DNA of 64,000 bases from Lycocorax pyrrhopterus obiensis. Taxonomy: Eukaryota; Chordata; Aves; Passeriformes; Paradisaeidae. Of the stretch, positions 14,969-26,305 are shown in pieces (within the stretch, counting starts at the first letter, position 1; every line of letters begins with the position of its first letter). Location: NCBI GenBank assembly GCA_014706295.1, contig JACSVZ010000001.1, forward strand, positions 115,083,111-115,147,110. The letters are read 5' to 3'. The notes beneath the pieces were generated by a model that made no database searches, was not told the DNA's origin, and worked only from the letters and a program-made list of their open reading frames with translations. Position numbers and translations under genes: made by a program.

Positions 14969-15711
14969 CTTCCTCCTTCAACCCACTATGTTTTCCTTCT
15001 CAAAACACAATTCGTTCTCTATAAAACAAAAAGGCAATGATGTGTTAATTTTCACTAAATTCTACTTTCTTTTTTTTTTCTTACTGCCCTTTTTGATGAG
15101 CCAAAATATTGTAAACTTCTGAATGCAAGAGATGAATGTGAAGCCTACAAAGACTTAAAAAGGATTTTTTGTGCACTGAGGGCATTGATGTTGATTTTAA
15201 TTTCCAACCAATGTATTTTTGAAAAAATAATACAGAATTAGCATTCATTCTGTGGGGCTGCATAACTGAAAGAGTTAAATGTTTACTGTTCTCTACTGCT
15301 TATAATGGTTCTCACACCTAAAATGAGAAACTTAACAGGAAATATAAATACTGCTACAGCCACTCTTTGCCCTCTTTTGCTATATAATACACAATATAAA
15401 TTGAAAAATAATCAATATGTACAATAAATTTTGCCTTTACTAGGAATATATATATGTACACAAGGCTATTTAAACTAAACAGGAATGGAAAATTAATGCA
15501 AAAATTATAGGCAACATTACTATCATAAAGTTCAGATTTACCACACAATACACTAAAAATACAATAAATTGCATTTGGTTGAGCAGTTCAGAGATTTCTT
15601 CTAATGCTGTACTATTACAGGTTATATATGAGCTGTAAGTATATGGCTGTTCTGTACTTGGAGCACATGAATTTATTTATAATCCTCCTCCATTACATCG
15701 GCTTTCCTATA

Positions 15712-15868
15712 AGTGGTTTGTAGGGCTTGTTTTGGTTTTGTTTGTTTGGAGTTTTTTGGTGTGGTTTTTTTTTTTGAGGGGTTTTTTGTTTTGTTTTTAT
15801 TTGTTTTGTTTTTTTGGGGAGGAGGTGCGTTTTTTGGGGGGTTTTGTTTTGTTTTTAATTTACAACAA
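15712..15868. repeat. G/T-only low-complexity tract
   Basis: About 155 bp composed almost wholly of G and T on the plus strand, with repeated GTTTTGTTTTG and GGGG-TTTT patches. On the minus strand, the EPHA6 sense strand, it is C/A-rich. The frame across it encodes only Phe/Gly/Val-rich sequence and is not a gene. G-run spacing makes local quadruplex formation possible. Confidence 0.85.
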
Positions 15869-16954
15869 ATGATATGTCATTATTTAGGCTACGAATGGTT
15901 CAGATCTGTGACTGCACAGTGGCAAGCACCAGTGGGCCCAAATTTGCAATATCCAAGTAAGAACATGACCATGTATTTTGGTCAAGCCTCCATGGAATCT
16001 GCAATTAAGACATTCCACACAAAAATAATCAGGAATGTACAGAAAAACTGGAGATGACAAATACTATCTCATTACAGTGCCTTAGCACATTTTGTGAATG
16101 TACCAGGTTTTGATGGGCCATGCTCCCATAACCCTGCAGCCACCCAGCAGATTCTCAAATTCCCAGCACAGCCACAGTTAATTCTGCGGCCCCAGGGCTT
16201 TCCAAGCAAATGAAGATTTTTGCCATTTTACCAGGAAATAATACAGGCAAACCCAAAAATTTAGACATGCACCAATCTACCTAGACTTTAACAGTTCCTG
16301 GGATGTGCAGTTTTCAAGAAAAGATTTCATGTTCTAAGAGATGCTCCTAAAAGAAACATGGAAACTGGACTCCCACAACCTAGTCATCTCATATTAGCAA
16401 CTGCAACTCCTTTAAAAAAGCTTTCCTAGACATTTAACTACCTAATTGTTTAATCTCTGCAGATGGAAATTAATCTCCAAAAACTTACCCCTCGACTTCA
16501 CCTTTTTCCTCAAATAATTACTTGACTGTCAAAGAGGATTCTAAATACGGCATTGCAGAGGATGGTATCTGATTATGCCCAAATTACAGCTCAAATACGT
16601 GACTTCCAATATTTTTTCTTAATGTCATCTCTGTAAATTCCCCATATTGTGTGAAAATCTGATTAGCTTCCTTCCTTTGCCTTCATCCCTGTTAAATGTT
16701 CTGACAGCTAAATCCCTACCTTCTATTAAAGTTCTTATTAGAACCACAGCCTCTCTAACACCTCTGAAATCCTGCTGCTTTCACAGATGTAACTACGTAT
16801 CTTTACCACAGCTGAACTGCTGTAATAGAGGGAAGGACTTAAGACTTTTGGGTGCATTTTTTCTCTCAAAAATGTCCCCAGTTCTCAGTCAAAACTTCGA
16901 TTCTTGCTACTTCTGCAACATGTCTGCACACAGCTGCAGTCCTCTGTCCCACAG

Positions 16955-17577
16955 CCTGTTCAGAGTGTGCCCAGGTGGCCAAGGAGGCCAGTGGCATCCT
17001 GGGCTGGAGCAGCAACAGCGTGGCCAGCAGGAGCAGGGCAGTGATTGCCCCTCTACTCAGCACTGGTGAGGCCACACCTCGAATTCCGTGTCCAGTTTTG
17101 GGCCCCCCAGGACAAGAGGGACATTGAGGAGCTGGAACATGTCCAGAGAAGGGAATGGAGCTGGGAAGGGTCTGAAGTGTTATGAGAAGCCACTGAGGGA
17201 GCTGGGGGAGTTCAGCCTGGAGAAAAGGAGGCTCAGAGAAGACCTTTTCACTCTCTACAGCTCTCTGATGGGAGGGTGTAGCCAGGTGGGGGTCGGTCTC
17301 TTCTCCCAGGGAACGAGTGGCAGGATGAGAGAAAATTGCCTAAAGCTGCACCAGGGGAAGGTTTAGATTGGATGTTAGGATTTTTTTTCATGGAAAAGGT
17401 TACCAAGCATTGGAACAGGCTGTCCAGGGACGTAGTTGAGTCTCCAGCCCTGGAGATGTGCGAAGACAAGTCAATGTGGCACTTATGGACATGGCCTAGT
17501 GGTGGACTTGGCAGCATTAATTTGCAGTCGGACTCAGTGATCTGAATAATTTCCAACCCAAATGATTGTATGATTTG
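16955..17577 (+). mobile_element. CR1 LINE 3' region (end of reverse-transcriptase frame plus 3' UTR)
   Basis: This is the longest CR1 copy in the window, about 620 bp on the plus strand, antisense to EPHA6. It runs from the end of the CR1 ORF2 region (CAQVAKEASGILGW visible in one frame, then a frameshift into sequence like [14 protein letters not shown]) through the basic C-terminal region to the 3' UTR. It ends near GGACTCAGTGATCTGAATAA and a TGATTGTATGATTTG-like terminus. Premature stops and shifts show it is dead and 5'-truncated, as is usual for CR1. Confidence 0.92.
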
Positions 17578-17684
17578 TTTGGAAGAGAAGTAATACCTTT
17601 AGGTAGAAGTATTTTATGGTATTGCTGTTTTTTCCTGGTAATTTTCACACAACTTGAGTTTTAATTATGTTTACTGTGTCTGTC

Positions 17685-17800
17685 TGGGACAGAGTTCATT
17701 TCTTTCCAGCTGCCATATGGTGCTGTGCTTATACTGGTGACCAAAACAATGCTGAGAACATACCATTGTTTTATTTAAGAAATAAGTGTTAAGTATACAA
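17685..17800 (+). mobile_element. Possible old LTR fragment
   Basis: A stretch reading CTGGGACAGAGTTCATTT, then GCTG...GGTGCTGTG, resembles the first part of the LTR at 32441 (GGGATAGAGTTCATTT, then GTGCTGTG). It is heavily diverged, and no LTR ends or target duplications are visible. It follows closely after the CR1 copy at 16955-17577. It could be chance similarity. Confidence 0.4.
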
Positions 17801-18564
17801 ACTTCCTTATGTTTATAAATATGGTTCAGAGACAGTCTATGTAAGAAAATGAATAGTTTAAAATGTTAAGTATTGTATACGAATGTTCCAAGATATATTT
17901 CCCCAATCACCTTCTGAGATGTAAGTTAAAAGATGAAGATGGAGACAGCTGCATTGAAAGGAATGTTTGCAGGTTGGCACAGGAAAACCTCAGTGCCATC
18001 TGTGACAAACAGTACCAAGCCAGTCAAAACTCTGTTACCATAAACTACAGAAATGTCTCCTAAGTAGCTAAGCAGCAGCTAAAAAATAAATTGCTGACAG
18101 ATGCATTTACTGCAAAACAATTATTTTAACAGAGAGGGTAAAATAATCAGTCTGGTAGGGAAAAAATCAGTACTTTGACAAGATTAGTCTCAAAAAATTC
18201 GTAACACAAAAAGAACAGTAATACTGTATATTAGTGACAGTTATTAAAAAAAATTCAAATCCCCTATAGAAAGCAGATATTCAAACCAGAATTATTTCCC
18301 TTGATAAATCAATAGGAAAATTACCAATTGACAAGGAAACTGTTCAAATAATTGTGGAAACTAACGTATTTTCATCACTCACAGAGTTGTCAAATAGTTT
18401 AGAGGACTTCTAGTAGGTTCTTTACTGCTGAGGTTGTCCATTTTGCCTACTATGACAAGTCAAGGTAGCTTTTATAAGTCTCTTCCACATGTAAATGTCT
18501 CACAGCTTTGTGCTAGGACACCTTGCCCTTCTTTTAAGCTGATTTTTGGAGTGGCTATGCACAA

Positions 18565-18943
18565 GTTTGGCTTGTTGAGCCTGGAGAAGAGAAAGTTGTG
18601 GGGGACTTTAGAGCACCTTCCAGTGCCTAAAGGGGGCTACAAGAGAGCTGGAGAAGGATTTTTCAAAAGGGCATGGAGTGATAGGATGAGGGCTAATGGC
18701 TTTAAACTGAGAGTAGATTTAGATTGGATATTAGGAAGAAATTCCTCCCTGTGAGGGTGGTGAGGCCCTGGCACAGGGTGCCCAGAGAAGCCATGGCTGC
18801 CCCATCCCTGGAAGCGTCCAAGGACAGACGGGGTGGTTTGAGGTTTGAGCAATGTGGTCCTATGGCATCCTGCCCATGGCAGGAGTTTGAAACTAGACAA
18901 TCCTTGAGCTTCATTCCAACCTAAACCATTTTATGAATCTATG
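18565..18943 (+). mobile_element. CR1 LINE 3' end fragment
   Basis: Classic CR1 text on the plus strand: GAGCCTGGAGAAGAGAAAG, then TTTAGATTGGATATTAGGAA, CCCAGAGAAGCCATGGCTG, CCTGGAAGCGTCCAAGG and finally CATTCCAACC. The end, TTTTATGAATCTATG, fits the short ATTCTATG-type repeat that terminates CR1 elements. It is a 5'-truncated, non-coding copy in intron 2, antisense to EPHA6. Confidence 0.93.
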
Positions 18944-20499
18944 GCAGAAATTTATCAGGTCTGGATAAGCTCTTATGGCAAAAGTCCCCAAACCACAGCT
19001 TCTGAGCAAACTCTGCTCACGAAATTGTGTTACCTTGATTAATGCAATAGGAAATAATATGTTTTAAAAAGTTACATTGAAGACAGAAGGAAAAAAATGC
19101 CACCAACTGGACTTGACTAAGGTATGTAATTTTATTAGTATTACTGCTAATGTGTAAATGAAGGTCGTGGACCACTGCATTTCAGTTGTACTTTCAGTTT
19201 TTTTCCTTTCTTTCCTAGTCCCTGTGTCCCCAAGGTAAGCAAACTGACTTTGGTTGGAATGCTGGATTTTGCTTCACATGCACTTGAGCACTTCAGACTG
19301 CCCACTAGCTCCCATTCACATCCTCTCCTGAAACATACGAACTTGTGCCTTCCCAGTTTTTGTACCGATCAAAAAAAAAAACCAAAACAACCAAACTAAC
19401 CCTGTTCTGTATTTTCAAGGTTATGGAGTGACAGCTTGGTGAGTAAAGATCTCCTTTCATTCCATAGTGCATGCTTTTTCATAAATCAATCGGTCATTTT
19501 GAACTATAGCCCAAAAACCAGAGGAAGTATCAGATGTGTCCATTATTAAGGTAGAAATTTTAGACAGCCCATCACTAAGAAGCTAAATTGGAACTCAGTC
19601 AACAAAAGTTGATGCTATTGACCTCAGAAATATTAATGTTTTATGCTGCATTTTTGTAGCTCTAAGCACTAAATTTATTACCTGTTCAAAATACAAGGAA
19701 AAAAATCTGACACGCAAATAAAGAAAACACATTTGTAAGAAAAACCTATTGCATTCTCATGCTCCAGGAAGGATGCACAAACAACTGGGAAGAAAATTAA
19801 AAAACAAAACCACATATTATACTCCCAAGACATAGATAACACAGTTATCTTTGCAGCTCAGTGATGTCCAAAACTGCTGAAAGCTTACAAATGTTATGTC
19901 ATGAATGTCCTATAAATAAAAAGTCTGGAAGGTGAAGGTTAAGGTTCTGCAAGTTCCAAAACAACCTCCTGATTTTTTTATCCCACTTCACCCTGGCCTG
20001 TTAGTTTCAAATCTCTGAGGCATACTCAATATTACCCAAATCCCAAGCATTATTATTTCACTTGCTCTTTAATTTAATGAAAACATTCCTTGTGACTGAG
20101 TATGCCAGTAAATTAATGACTTCTGCTAAAGTCACAGTCTCAAGAAAACCCATCATCCCATCCTCCTAACATCAAAAATGTTCAGCAGAGCAGTAACCAT
20201 ATATCAATGACATTTTTCTTACACACATAAGCACTACATAAATACTTGAAAGGTTTGATTAAAGTAACACATTAGATTTGGATAGTATCTGAACAAAAAT
20301 TTCTTTCAAAAAACACCAACAATTCAAAAATCTGTCACTCTCCTCCAGGAAACAAGAAAATCCTAATGTGCCCATCATGGGACAGAACTGATTCTTATTT
20401 CTGCAGTGATAATCTCAATCACACCAATGCTTGTGCCATATTCTGAATTATATTAGGACAGATGAGTAACACAGATGAGACAGCACTGTGGACATAAAC

Positions 20500-20635
20500 C
20501 ACCACCCCTGGAAGTGTTCAAAAAGTGTGTGAATGTGGCATTTGGGGACGTGGTGAACATGGTGGTATTGGGTTAACGGTTGGACTCAGTGACCTGAAAG
20601 GTCTTTTCCAACATAAAGATTCCATGATTTTATGT
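20500..20635 (+). mobile_element. CR1 LINE 3' end, short fragment
   Basis: Only the last ~135 bp of a CR1 remain: CCCCTGGAAGTGTTCAA, GGTTGGACTCAGTGACCTGA, AGGTCTTTTCCAAC and an ATGATTTTATG terminus. It is in the same orientation as the two CR1 copies just to its left. Confidence 0.9.
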
Positions 20636-21058
20636 TACAAACCACTTTCCCCCCCCCACCATATTTACTCTAGCTTCTTTTTTTTTTTTTTTCAAACCAC
20701 TTTGTACATTTTTGGGAAATATTTTAGTAAGTGAATCCCAGGTTCTTACTGAAATGTAAACTTTTTGTATTGTAGTAAGTGCTGCCAGTTCTTAATACAC
20801 AGCAGAGGTCCTAAGACACCCAAAAACCTCAAGAGGCTGGAAAACTATTGTTTAGGGTATGTATGATGAGCCAAAAAATATATGTTATAACAGCTGTGTT
20901 TTGAATCAACCTGGAGTGCACGTTTCTGTGCTTGTATACTATGGCTGTTGCCTTTGGAGTACCTAAAGCTTTTAAGAATTTACAGAATAACTGCAATTAT
21001 GTCTTGTGTGCTTTCCAAATGTACTGTGCACGTCAAAGGAGCACATCCTGGTGCTCAA

Positions 21059-21180
21059 GCAAAACATTCCTCACTGGATTTTCTCATCATGGTAGATGAC
21101 AGTCCTTACTTTTTGCTAGAGCAAAAATTCCTTGATGGATTTTCTCATTGTGGTGTATGACAGTATTTGCTTTGTCTGGG
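21059..21180. repeat. 62-bp imperfect tandem duplication
   Basis: Two adjacent copies start at 21059 and 21121. Each begins GCAAAA-ATTCCT and continues TGGATTTTCTCAT, then GATGACAGT or TATGACAGT. Roughly 80-85% identical by eye, so it is an old duplication. It is non-coding and lies in intron 2. Confidence 0.8.
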
Positions 21181-22303
21181 ATTTTTAAAGGAAATAAAAC
21201 TTTCAGAATTGTAACTCAGATTGCATGAGACTGCATACAAAATGTAAAACACAGAACTATCTGTGAGAGATGGAAGTTATGTCTAGGAACAAAGAAAAAG
21301 AGTAATCCATAAAGTTGAAAACAGGCTGAGATTAAGAAATGTCACATTGCTTGAAATCCCTGAGGGCAAAGACACAGAAGGCATTTTATAAAAATGGATT
21401 ATTAAGGTGCTGAGGGTAGACAATTTCTACTTCCTTCTGGAACAGATCATGGAAAATAAAATGACTGAAAATGGAACAAGATGTTTCTCTCAGAAAAACA
21501 GTATTTTCTGAGCTCATTTCAGAGAAGCAAGTAATTATGTGCCCCGTACACAAGAATCAAGAGATAATGCAAGCTGGTATAAAAATAATAATACTGTACA
21601 GTATGTACAGTGACATCAGAACTAGAAGCTGATACAAAACGTGTTCAATGCTCCAGAATAGTTCATCTTGCTTTAAAAGTGAAACTCCAAGTGCCCTTGA
21701 TATTCTGTGACATGCATTAGCTGGGTGGAAAGAAAAAAACAGGTTCTGAAAGTGTAGCCACTGGCAAAGCACTGATGGTTGAACTTTAGAGAGTAAAAAT
21801 GCTGCTCTTCACTGTCCCCAAGGATAACAGACACTATTAATGTTTTCGTTTTTCTGATTTAGGTAATCTGATACCATATTATCAGATGCTAAAGTTCATA
21901 CTGGTTCTCACTTAAACCATAAAATTTTTGTTCCAATTTGCAAAACTGAAAATAATTTTTCCTTTTATTTCACAAAAAAAAAAGTCATCGTAACACGTTC
22001 CTCCAGCGTAGGAATTTTTAATATGAAACTTTATGATGTGTAACGGTTAGAATTGGATTTAAAGTAAGATAGATACTTAGTACTCAGAAAAGCAGGAGAA
22101 GGGCACAATAATGTGTACTCATGTCACCCTTGCATCTGTTATTCCTACTCACAACACGGGCAGCTCCAGTCCCAGGAACAACTAAAATCCTTCTGACAAG
22201 TCTATATTGCAAGAATATCCACCCATGCATAAGAGCCATTCACTTCCAGAGTGTCAGAATGCCAAAATCCAGACCAAAAAAACCAAAATGATGAAAGACT
22301 TAC

Positions 22304-22368
22304 CCCATTTAAGGGAAATGTTTTCCATCCTAGTTCTCCGAGGGCTGTTGTAGTATCCAGTAACACAA
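22304..22368 (-). CDS. EPHA6: EPHA6 coding exon 2 (start of ephrin-binding domain)
   Basis: This 65-nt exon is too short to show as an open frame, and I found it by translating the minus strand. After the split Val codon from exon 1 it encodes V-LLDTTTALGELGWKTF-PLNG and ends in phase 0. This is the N-terminal strand region of the Eph ligand-binding domain; the LLD...GELGW pattern is a family hallmark. Human EPHA6, from memory, has TTTVLGELGW and KTYPLNG, so Val-to-Ala and Tyr-to-Phe are the visible differences. The acceptor is a pyrimidine-rich tract ending CCATTTTCAG, and the donor is GGG|GTAAGTC. Eph receptor genes characteristically have a second exon of about this length. The next exon should begin with the Trp-Asp codons of the domain, but no such exon lies between here and base 1. 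Confidence 0.97.
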
Positions 22369-22414
22369 CTGAAAATGGAAAAAGAAATTGTGTTTGTGGT
22401 ATTGCTTGGATTAG
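22369..22414 (-). other. EPHA6 intron 1 acceptor, pyrimidine tract and candidate branch site
   Basis: On the minus strand the intron ends with a T/C-rich run (ATTTCTTTTTCCATTTTCAG) directly before exon 2. A sequence matching the loose vertebrate branch consensus (CTAAT, candidate branch A at 22411) lies 42 nt before the AG, which is a normal distance. The acceptor is clear. The branch point is inferred from motif and spacing only. Confidence 0.8.
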
Positions 22415-24614
22415 ACATAATAAACTATTAAAACAGTAAGGACTGAACTTGCCATGTTAGCCAGGTACATTTAGGCTTTCATTATCTTAACAAATGTCTC
22501 AAAACTCATAAAAACCCCGAAATCTTTTGCAGAAATCATTGCCAAATCACAATACACTACTGATATTTAACCAATAAAAGGTGCCTGAATAAACATGCAC
22601 ATTCTTGCAATCCCTTGCCTGGAAATCTGGAAAGTCTGCAGCATTAAAGCTAATAAAATAAACAGCTTCACAAGTAAGATTTTTTTGATGAAACCCATCA
22701 GAACTTCCCAGAAATAAAGTAATACAATTTACAAATTGAGAACACAGAAAAACAAACAACTTCAGTTTCTATCTTAGCTGTAGTATCAGTGTTAAAAGCT
22801 GCTGCATATATTTTACATCACTTCTGTCATATTCATGTTGGTTTCTTGATATATGATAGGATGTGCATTATTGTACTTGTATATTACAAAATGTTTCTGC
22901 ATTATTTTAAAGTTAAATTACATCAGCTTCATTTTTCACTTCCATTCACTGATGCTAAACAAAATACTTAGCACGAGACATTTTACCCACAGGTGCTACT
23001 GCCCTCTAATGGAATTGTTTCATCCAACCCTCTAACTTCAGAAATCTAAATCAGGATTTAAACATAAAATTAAGTACTATATAGGGCAATTTATTTTAAT
23101 TATTGAGTTGGTGTGTTTTGACTGCTGAGTTCCTCCTTACAGCCCACTAATTCCAGTTCTTTGAATGGTTAAATGATGGAGAAAAATAATTAAGCAATTA
23201 GTTTGGAACATGACCCCACTATCTATACATTTGTGGGGTTTATACTGCTGTGCACTATCTTCCACCTCTTGTTTGTCCAAGTAGTTAATGTACAGCTATC
23301 TAGAATGTGTTTCTATAAAGCAGTACAGCAGCAGCAGAAGCCAGGCCATGTTTTTCTGCCTTATGGAAAAGGCACCTTGGGATGGACACTGAACTTGGCA
23401 GCTTATAAGACAGAACCTGACCCAGCATCTTCCCTTCTCTTTTGTATTAGTGACAGTCAGAGCTCCTCTGCATTTGAATGGATGGTGACTTTTACCCTGA
23501 AAATGAAGTTTGCTGTCTTTTCAACACACTTACAGGCAAGTAAAAAGCTCAACATAAACCACATAAAAACTTAATGGTTTATGTGAAGAAATAATGACAT
23601 TCTGAAAAGGTATTCAACAAAGGGCAGTATTCTGCTCTCCACTTCTTCACCACTTCACTGTGTGAAGCTTTGTGAACAATTTGATTATAAATTAACCATC
23701 TTTTACAATGCTTATTTTACTTCCAAACATAGGATCACTTATCCCCATTGAGACTACTGCTGTCTTCTGCTTACTTAAAAAGCTGCAATTTTTTTATTGT
23801 GTCAGGCTACCATGCTCTTGTTGGAGTCAAGAAAAGCATCTTCCCACTTGACATTTGATGCAGCAGTTTCCTGTGTAAAACTTTTAAGTTAAAATCTACC
23901 GAGGATCTGTTACGTCCAAAGAAATTAAGACAGCGGCTTTAGATATTTCTTTTTCATAGAGAAGACCAATGACTCAGCAGGTTTCTGAGAATATTTCAGT
24001 TCATCTTAGATATCTGTTTTCTTCTCTCCATCTCTCCCCCCCTCCTCTCTCCACCCAGAATACATTTGTTACGTATTTTGTTTTCAGCTGAGTTTCAAGT
24101 TACACCTTGCTCTTTGTCAAGTGCTATTCCTATAGATCTGCCAGAAGAAATAAATTCCTTCTACAAACGGCATCAGGGTTTCAAGTGTCATTTCAGTTTC
24201 ACAATTTTTCTGGTAGCAAGACCGCAATTTAATAAATATCGTCCAGGTATTCAAAATTAATACTTCTGTGGAACAAGACCCAAAATACAGAAAGGAAAAC
24301 TAATTCATTTCTTCAGTGGAGCCTGAATTAATTAATTCCTTGCCTGAATTAATCAAGTACTACTTGAAAGCTCAAAGCTATACATTAAAAAAATGAAAAA
24401 CTAGAGTAAATTCATCACTGAAAGTACATTAAGTTTAGATTTAGTTGAGCCATGATCTAATAATATTCCTCATATACATTTACCAAATGATCCCCAATGA
24501 GTAATTGAGTTTTGTTAAAATACAATTTTTGATGCATTTGACATACCAAGGCTCTTGAATGTCCACATATTCTCGCCTAGAGCTGCCAAATCTGTAAGAA
24601 CTGGAAAATTCAAA

Positions 24615-24646
24615 CCAACTGGAGAATTCTCCAACTGGAGAATTCA
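24615..24646. repeat. 16-bp direct duplication containing a palindrome
   Basis: CCAACTGGAGAATTCT is followed at once by a second copy differing only in the last base. The junction region contains the 12-bp palindrome GGAGAATTCTCC. It is small and non-coding, in intron 1. Confidence 0.85.
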
Positions 24647-26202
24647 AACCACCAAACAGCTACTAACCAGAACTAGAATGGTATCACCTTCAGAGTCAGG
24701 AAAGAAAATCATAAGAATGAAAAGACTGTCTCTCCAACAGCAACTGGATTACAAGACACAAAATAATCATCAAACAAAAATGTGCAAATACTGAAAGATC
24801 AAGTAAACCTTACGCTTATGCCAAAGAAACACAAACTCCAGTGAAGCTGCGGATTCAACAGAGCCTGCCATACAAACGAGGACACGGATAAAGCAATAAA
24901 ATCCTCGCACACTTCAGTGGTTTGGAGGTATCTACATGCTAGACTTCAGTGTGGGACACAGACACCCAAGCTATCTTTAAACGAGGTAATTAAGAAGCAG
25001 CCTATCCCCAGCAGCACAGACCTGATGGCAGACAAATCTGCGCTGCCAAGAAGCTTCCAACTCACAGCTCTTACGGCAGAAAATTCCCTCTGCCAAAGAG
25101 CTCCAGGCTAAGAGGAATGCCACCATGTAAACATCGGAATTACACACAGGAGTGGAGGCTTCCCCTCTGCCTGCAGCATAGGGAAAGGTCCAAAAGAACT
25201 GGAAATTCATGGGCAAGGAGACTGAAAAGAGATGGTGGGCACAACACCTATGATGATTAAAATGAGAAAATTCCCTAAAAAGTTAATGGGATCAGGAAGC
25301 CATGTTTATTGACCTTTGCCCTTCCATTTACTTATTTATGCTCCTTTATATGCCATAAAAAGCTCCATTCTTCTTTAAAAAAATGAAAAGTGGCCATTAT
25401 GGACAAGCCATTAGCTGCCAGCATAAACAAAAGTGTGTCTGGAACTACTGCAGTGAATATTTTATGGAAAACGTTTTGAGTACATCGGTCGAGACTAAGC
25501 AATGTTATTGAGATTTGTGACATCCAACCTCCACTTTTAGCAGGCACTTTTCTGAGGTGATGGCTTGCACAGTGAATAAGAGTTTAGGTCTGCCATTACA
25601 AAGTCATGTCACGATTCAAAATGAACTCAAAGATCCTTTAAAAAATCTCTTTGGATAAAAAGAACTCAGATTCAGCACTTGAATGTCCTTTCTTAAATAA
25701 CTGAACTGGGGATACTAACACTTGCCCAACAATAATATACAGACTTAAACATACACCTGTAAGCCTATTGTTTAATTACCTGCACAGTTCATACTTAGAA
25801 GTGTTTAGCTTTGTTTTCCAGCACATACTTTAATATATATTATATTATTATTACTCCTTATGTCCTATTGAGATTCAGTTTCCTTTCTTCTGGACAGATC
25901 TTACACTGCTATTATTAGACTTTACAACTGAAATTAATCTTTTCAGAGGTTTTACCTGGTCCCAAGGAAACTGTTTTACTTAAAATTATGATGAGCAGAG
26001 CTCTGAGGACCAAGAGTTTGGAATTTTAATTCTAATTCCAAAATACTATTCCAAAGATGAACTCTGCAATTGTGTCTGTACAACCAAGGAAAAAGCCTTA
26101 CAAACATTCATGTCACCAGTTTCTTTTCTTCTTTTTTTACCCATCTCCAGACAGTGAATGTGTACATTAACACAATTAATAAAGGATTTAGGCCAACTTC
26201 AT

Positions 26203-26305
26203 GGAATCACAGTCTGCTCTCAGATCACCCAGTTTGATCTGCTCATTGTAGACATTTCACTGTTACCTCGTACTGGGTAGGCCTAATATTTGCAAGGAAA
26301 ACAGA
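26203..26305 (+). repeat. Possible ancient amniote interspersed repeat
   Basis: The stretch with TTTGATCTGCTCATTG, then TTTCACTGTTACCTCGTACT and GGCCTAATATTTG resembles, from memory, an old amniote repeat containing TTCACCCAGT and CCCAATAACTTG. The similarity is weak and I cannot name the family with confidence. It could instead be unique DNA. Confidence 0.3.

Larger units (their letters stand above)
12763..16954. other. Intron 2 sequence with low-complexity tracts only
   Basis: Apart from the AATC microsatellite and the G/T tract listed separately, this is unremarkable AT-rich DNA. No exon, RNA gene or transposon recognised. Confidence 0.65.
1..22303 (-). other. EPHA6 intron 2 (partial; continues beyond base 1)
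   Basis: Everything left of the exon 2 donor is intron 2. The third exon of Eph genes is long and carries most of the ligand-binding domain, so it would appear as a large minus-strand frame with the family's conserved Cys and Trp residues. None is present, so intron 2 is longer than 22.3 kb here. The contents are AT-rich unique DNA, four CR1 fragments, one degenerate tandem array and some low-complexity tracts, listed separately. Confidence 0.88.

Noticed and set aside
16647..17366. Plus-strand frames with CAQVAKEASG and [18 protein letters not shown] text as possible genes
   Set aside because: These are decayed pieces of a CR1 LINE reverse-transcriptase frame with shifts and stops, not a host gene.
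21592..21603. 12-bp palindrome TACTGTACAGTA
   Set aside because: Too short to stand out in AT-rich DNA, and not linked to any other feature.
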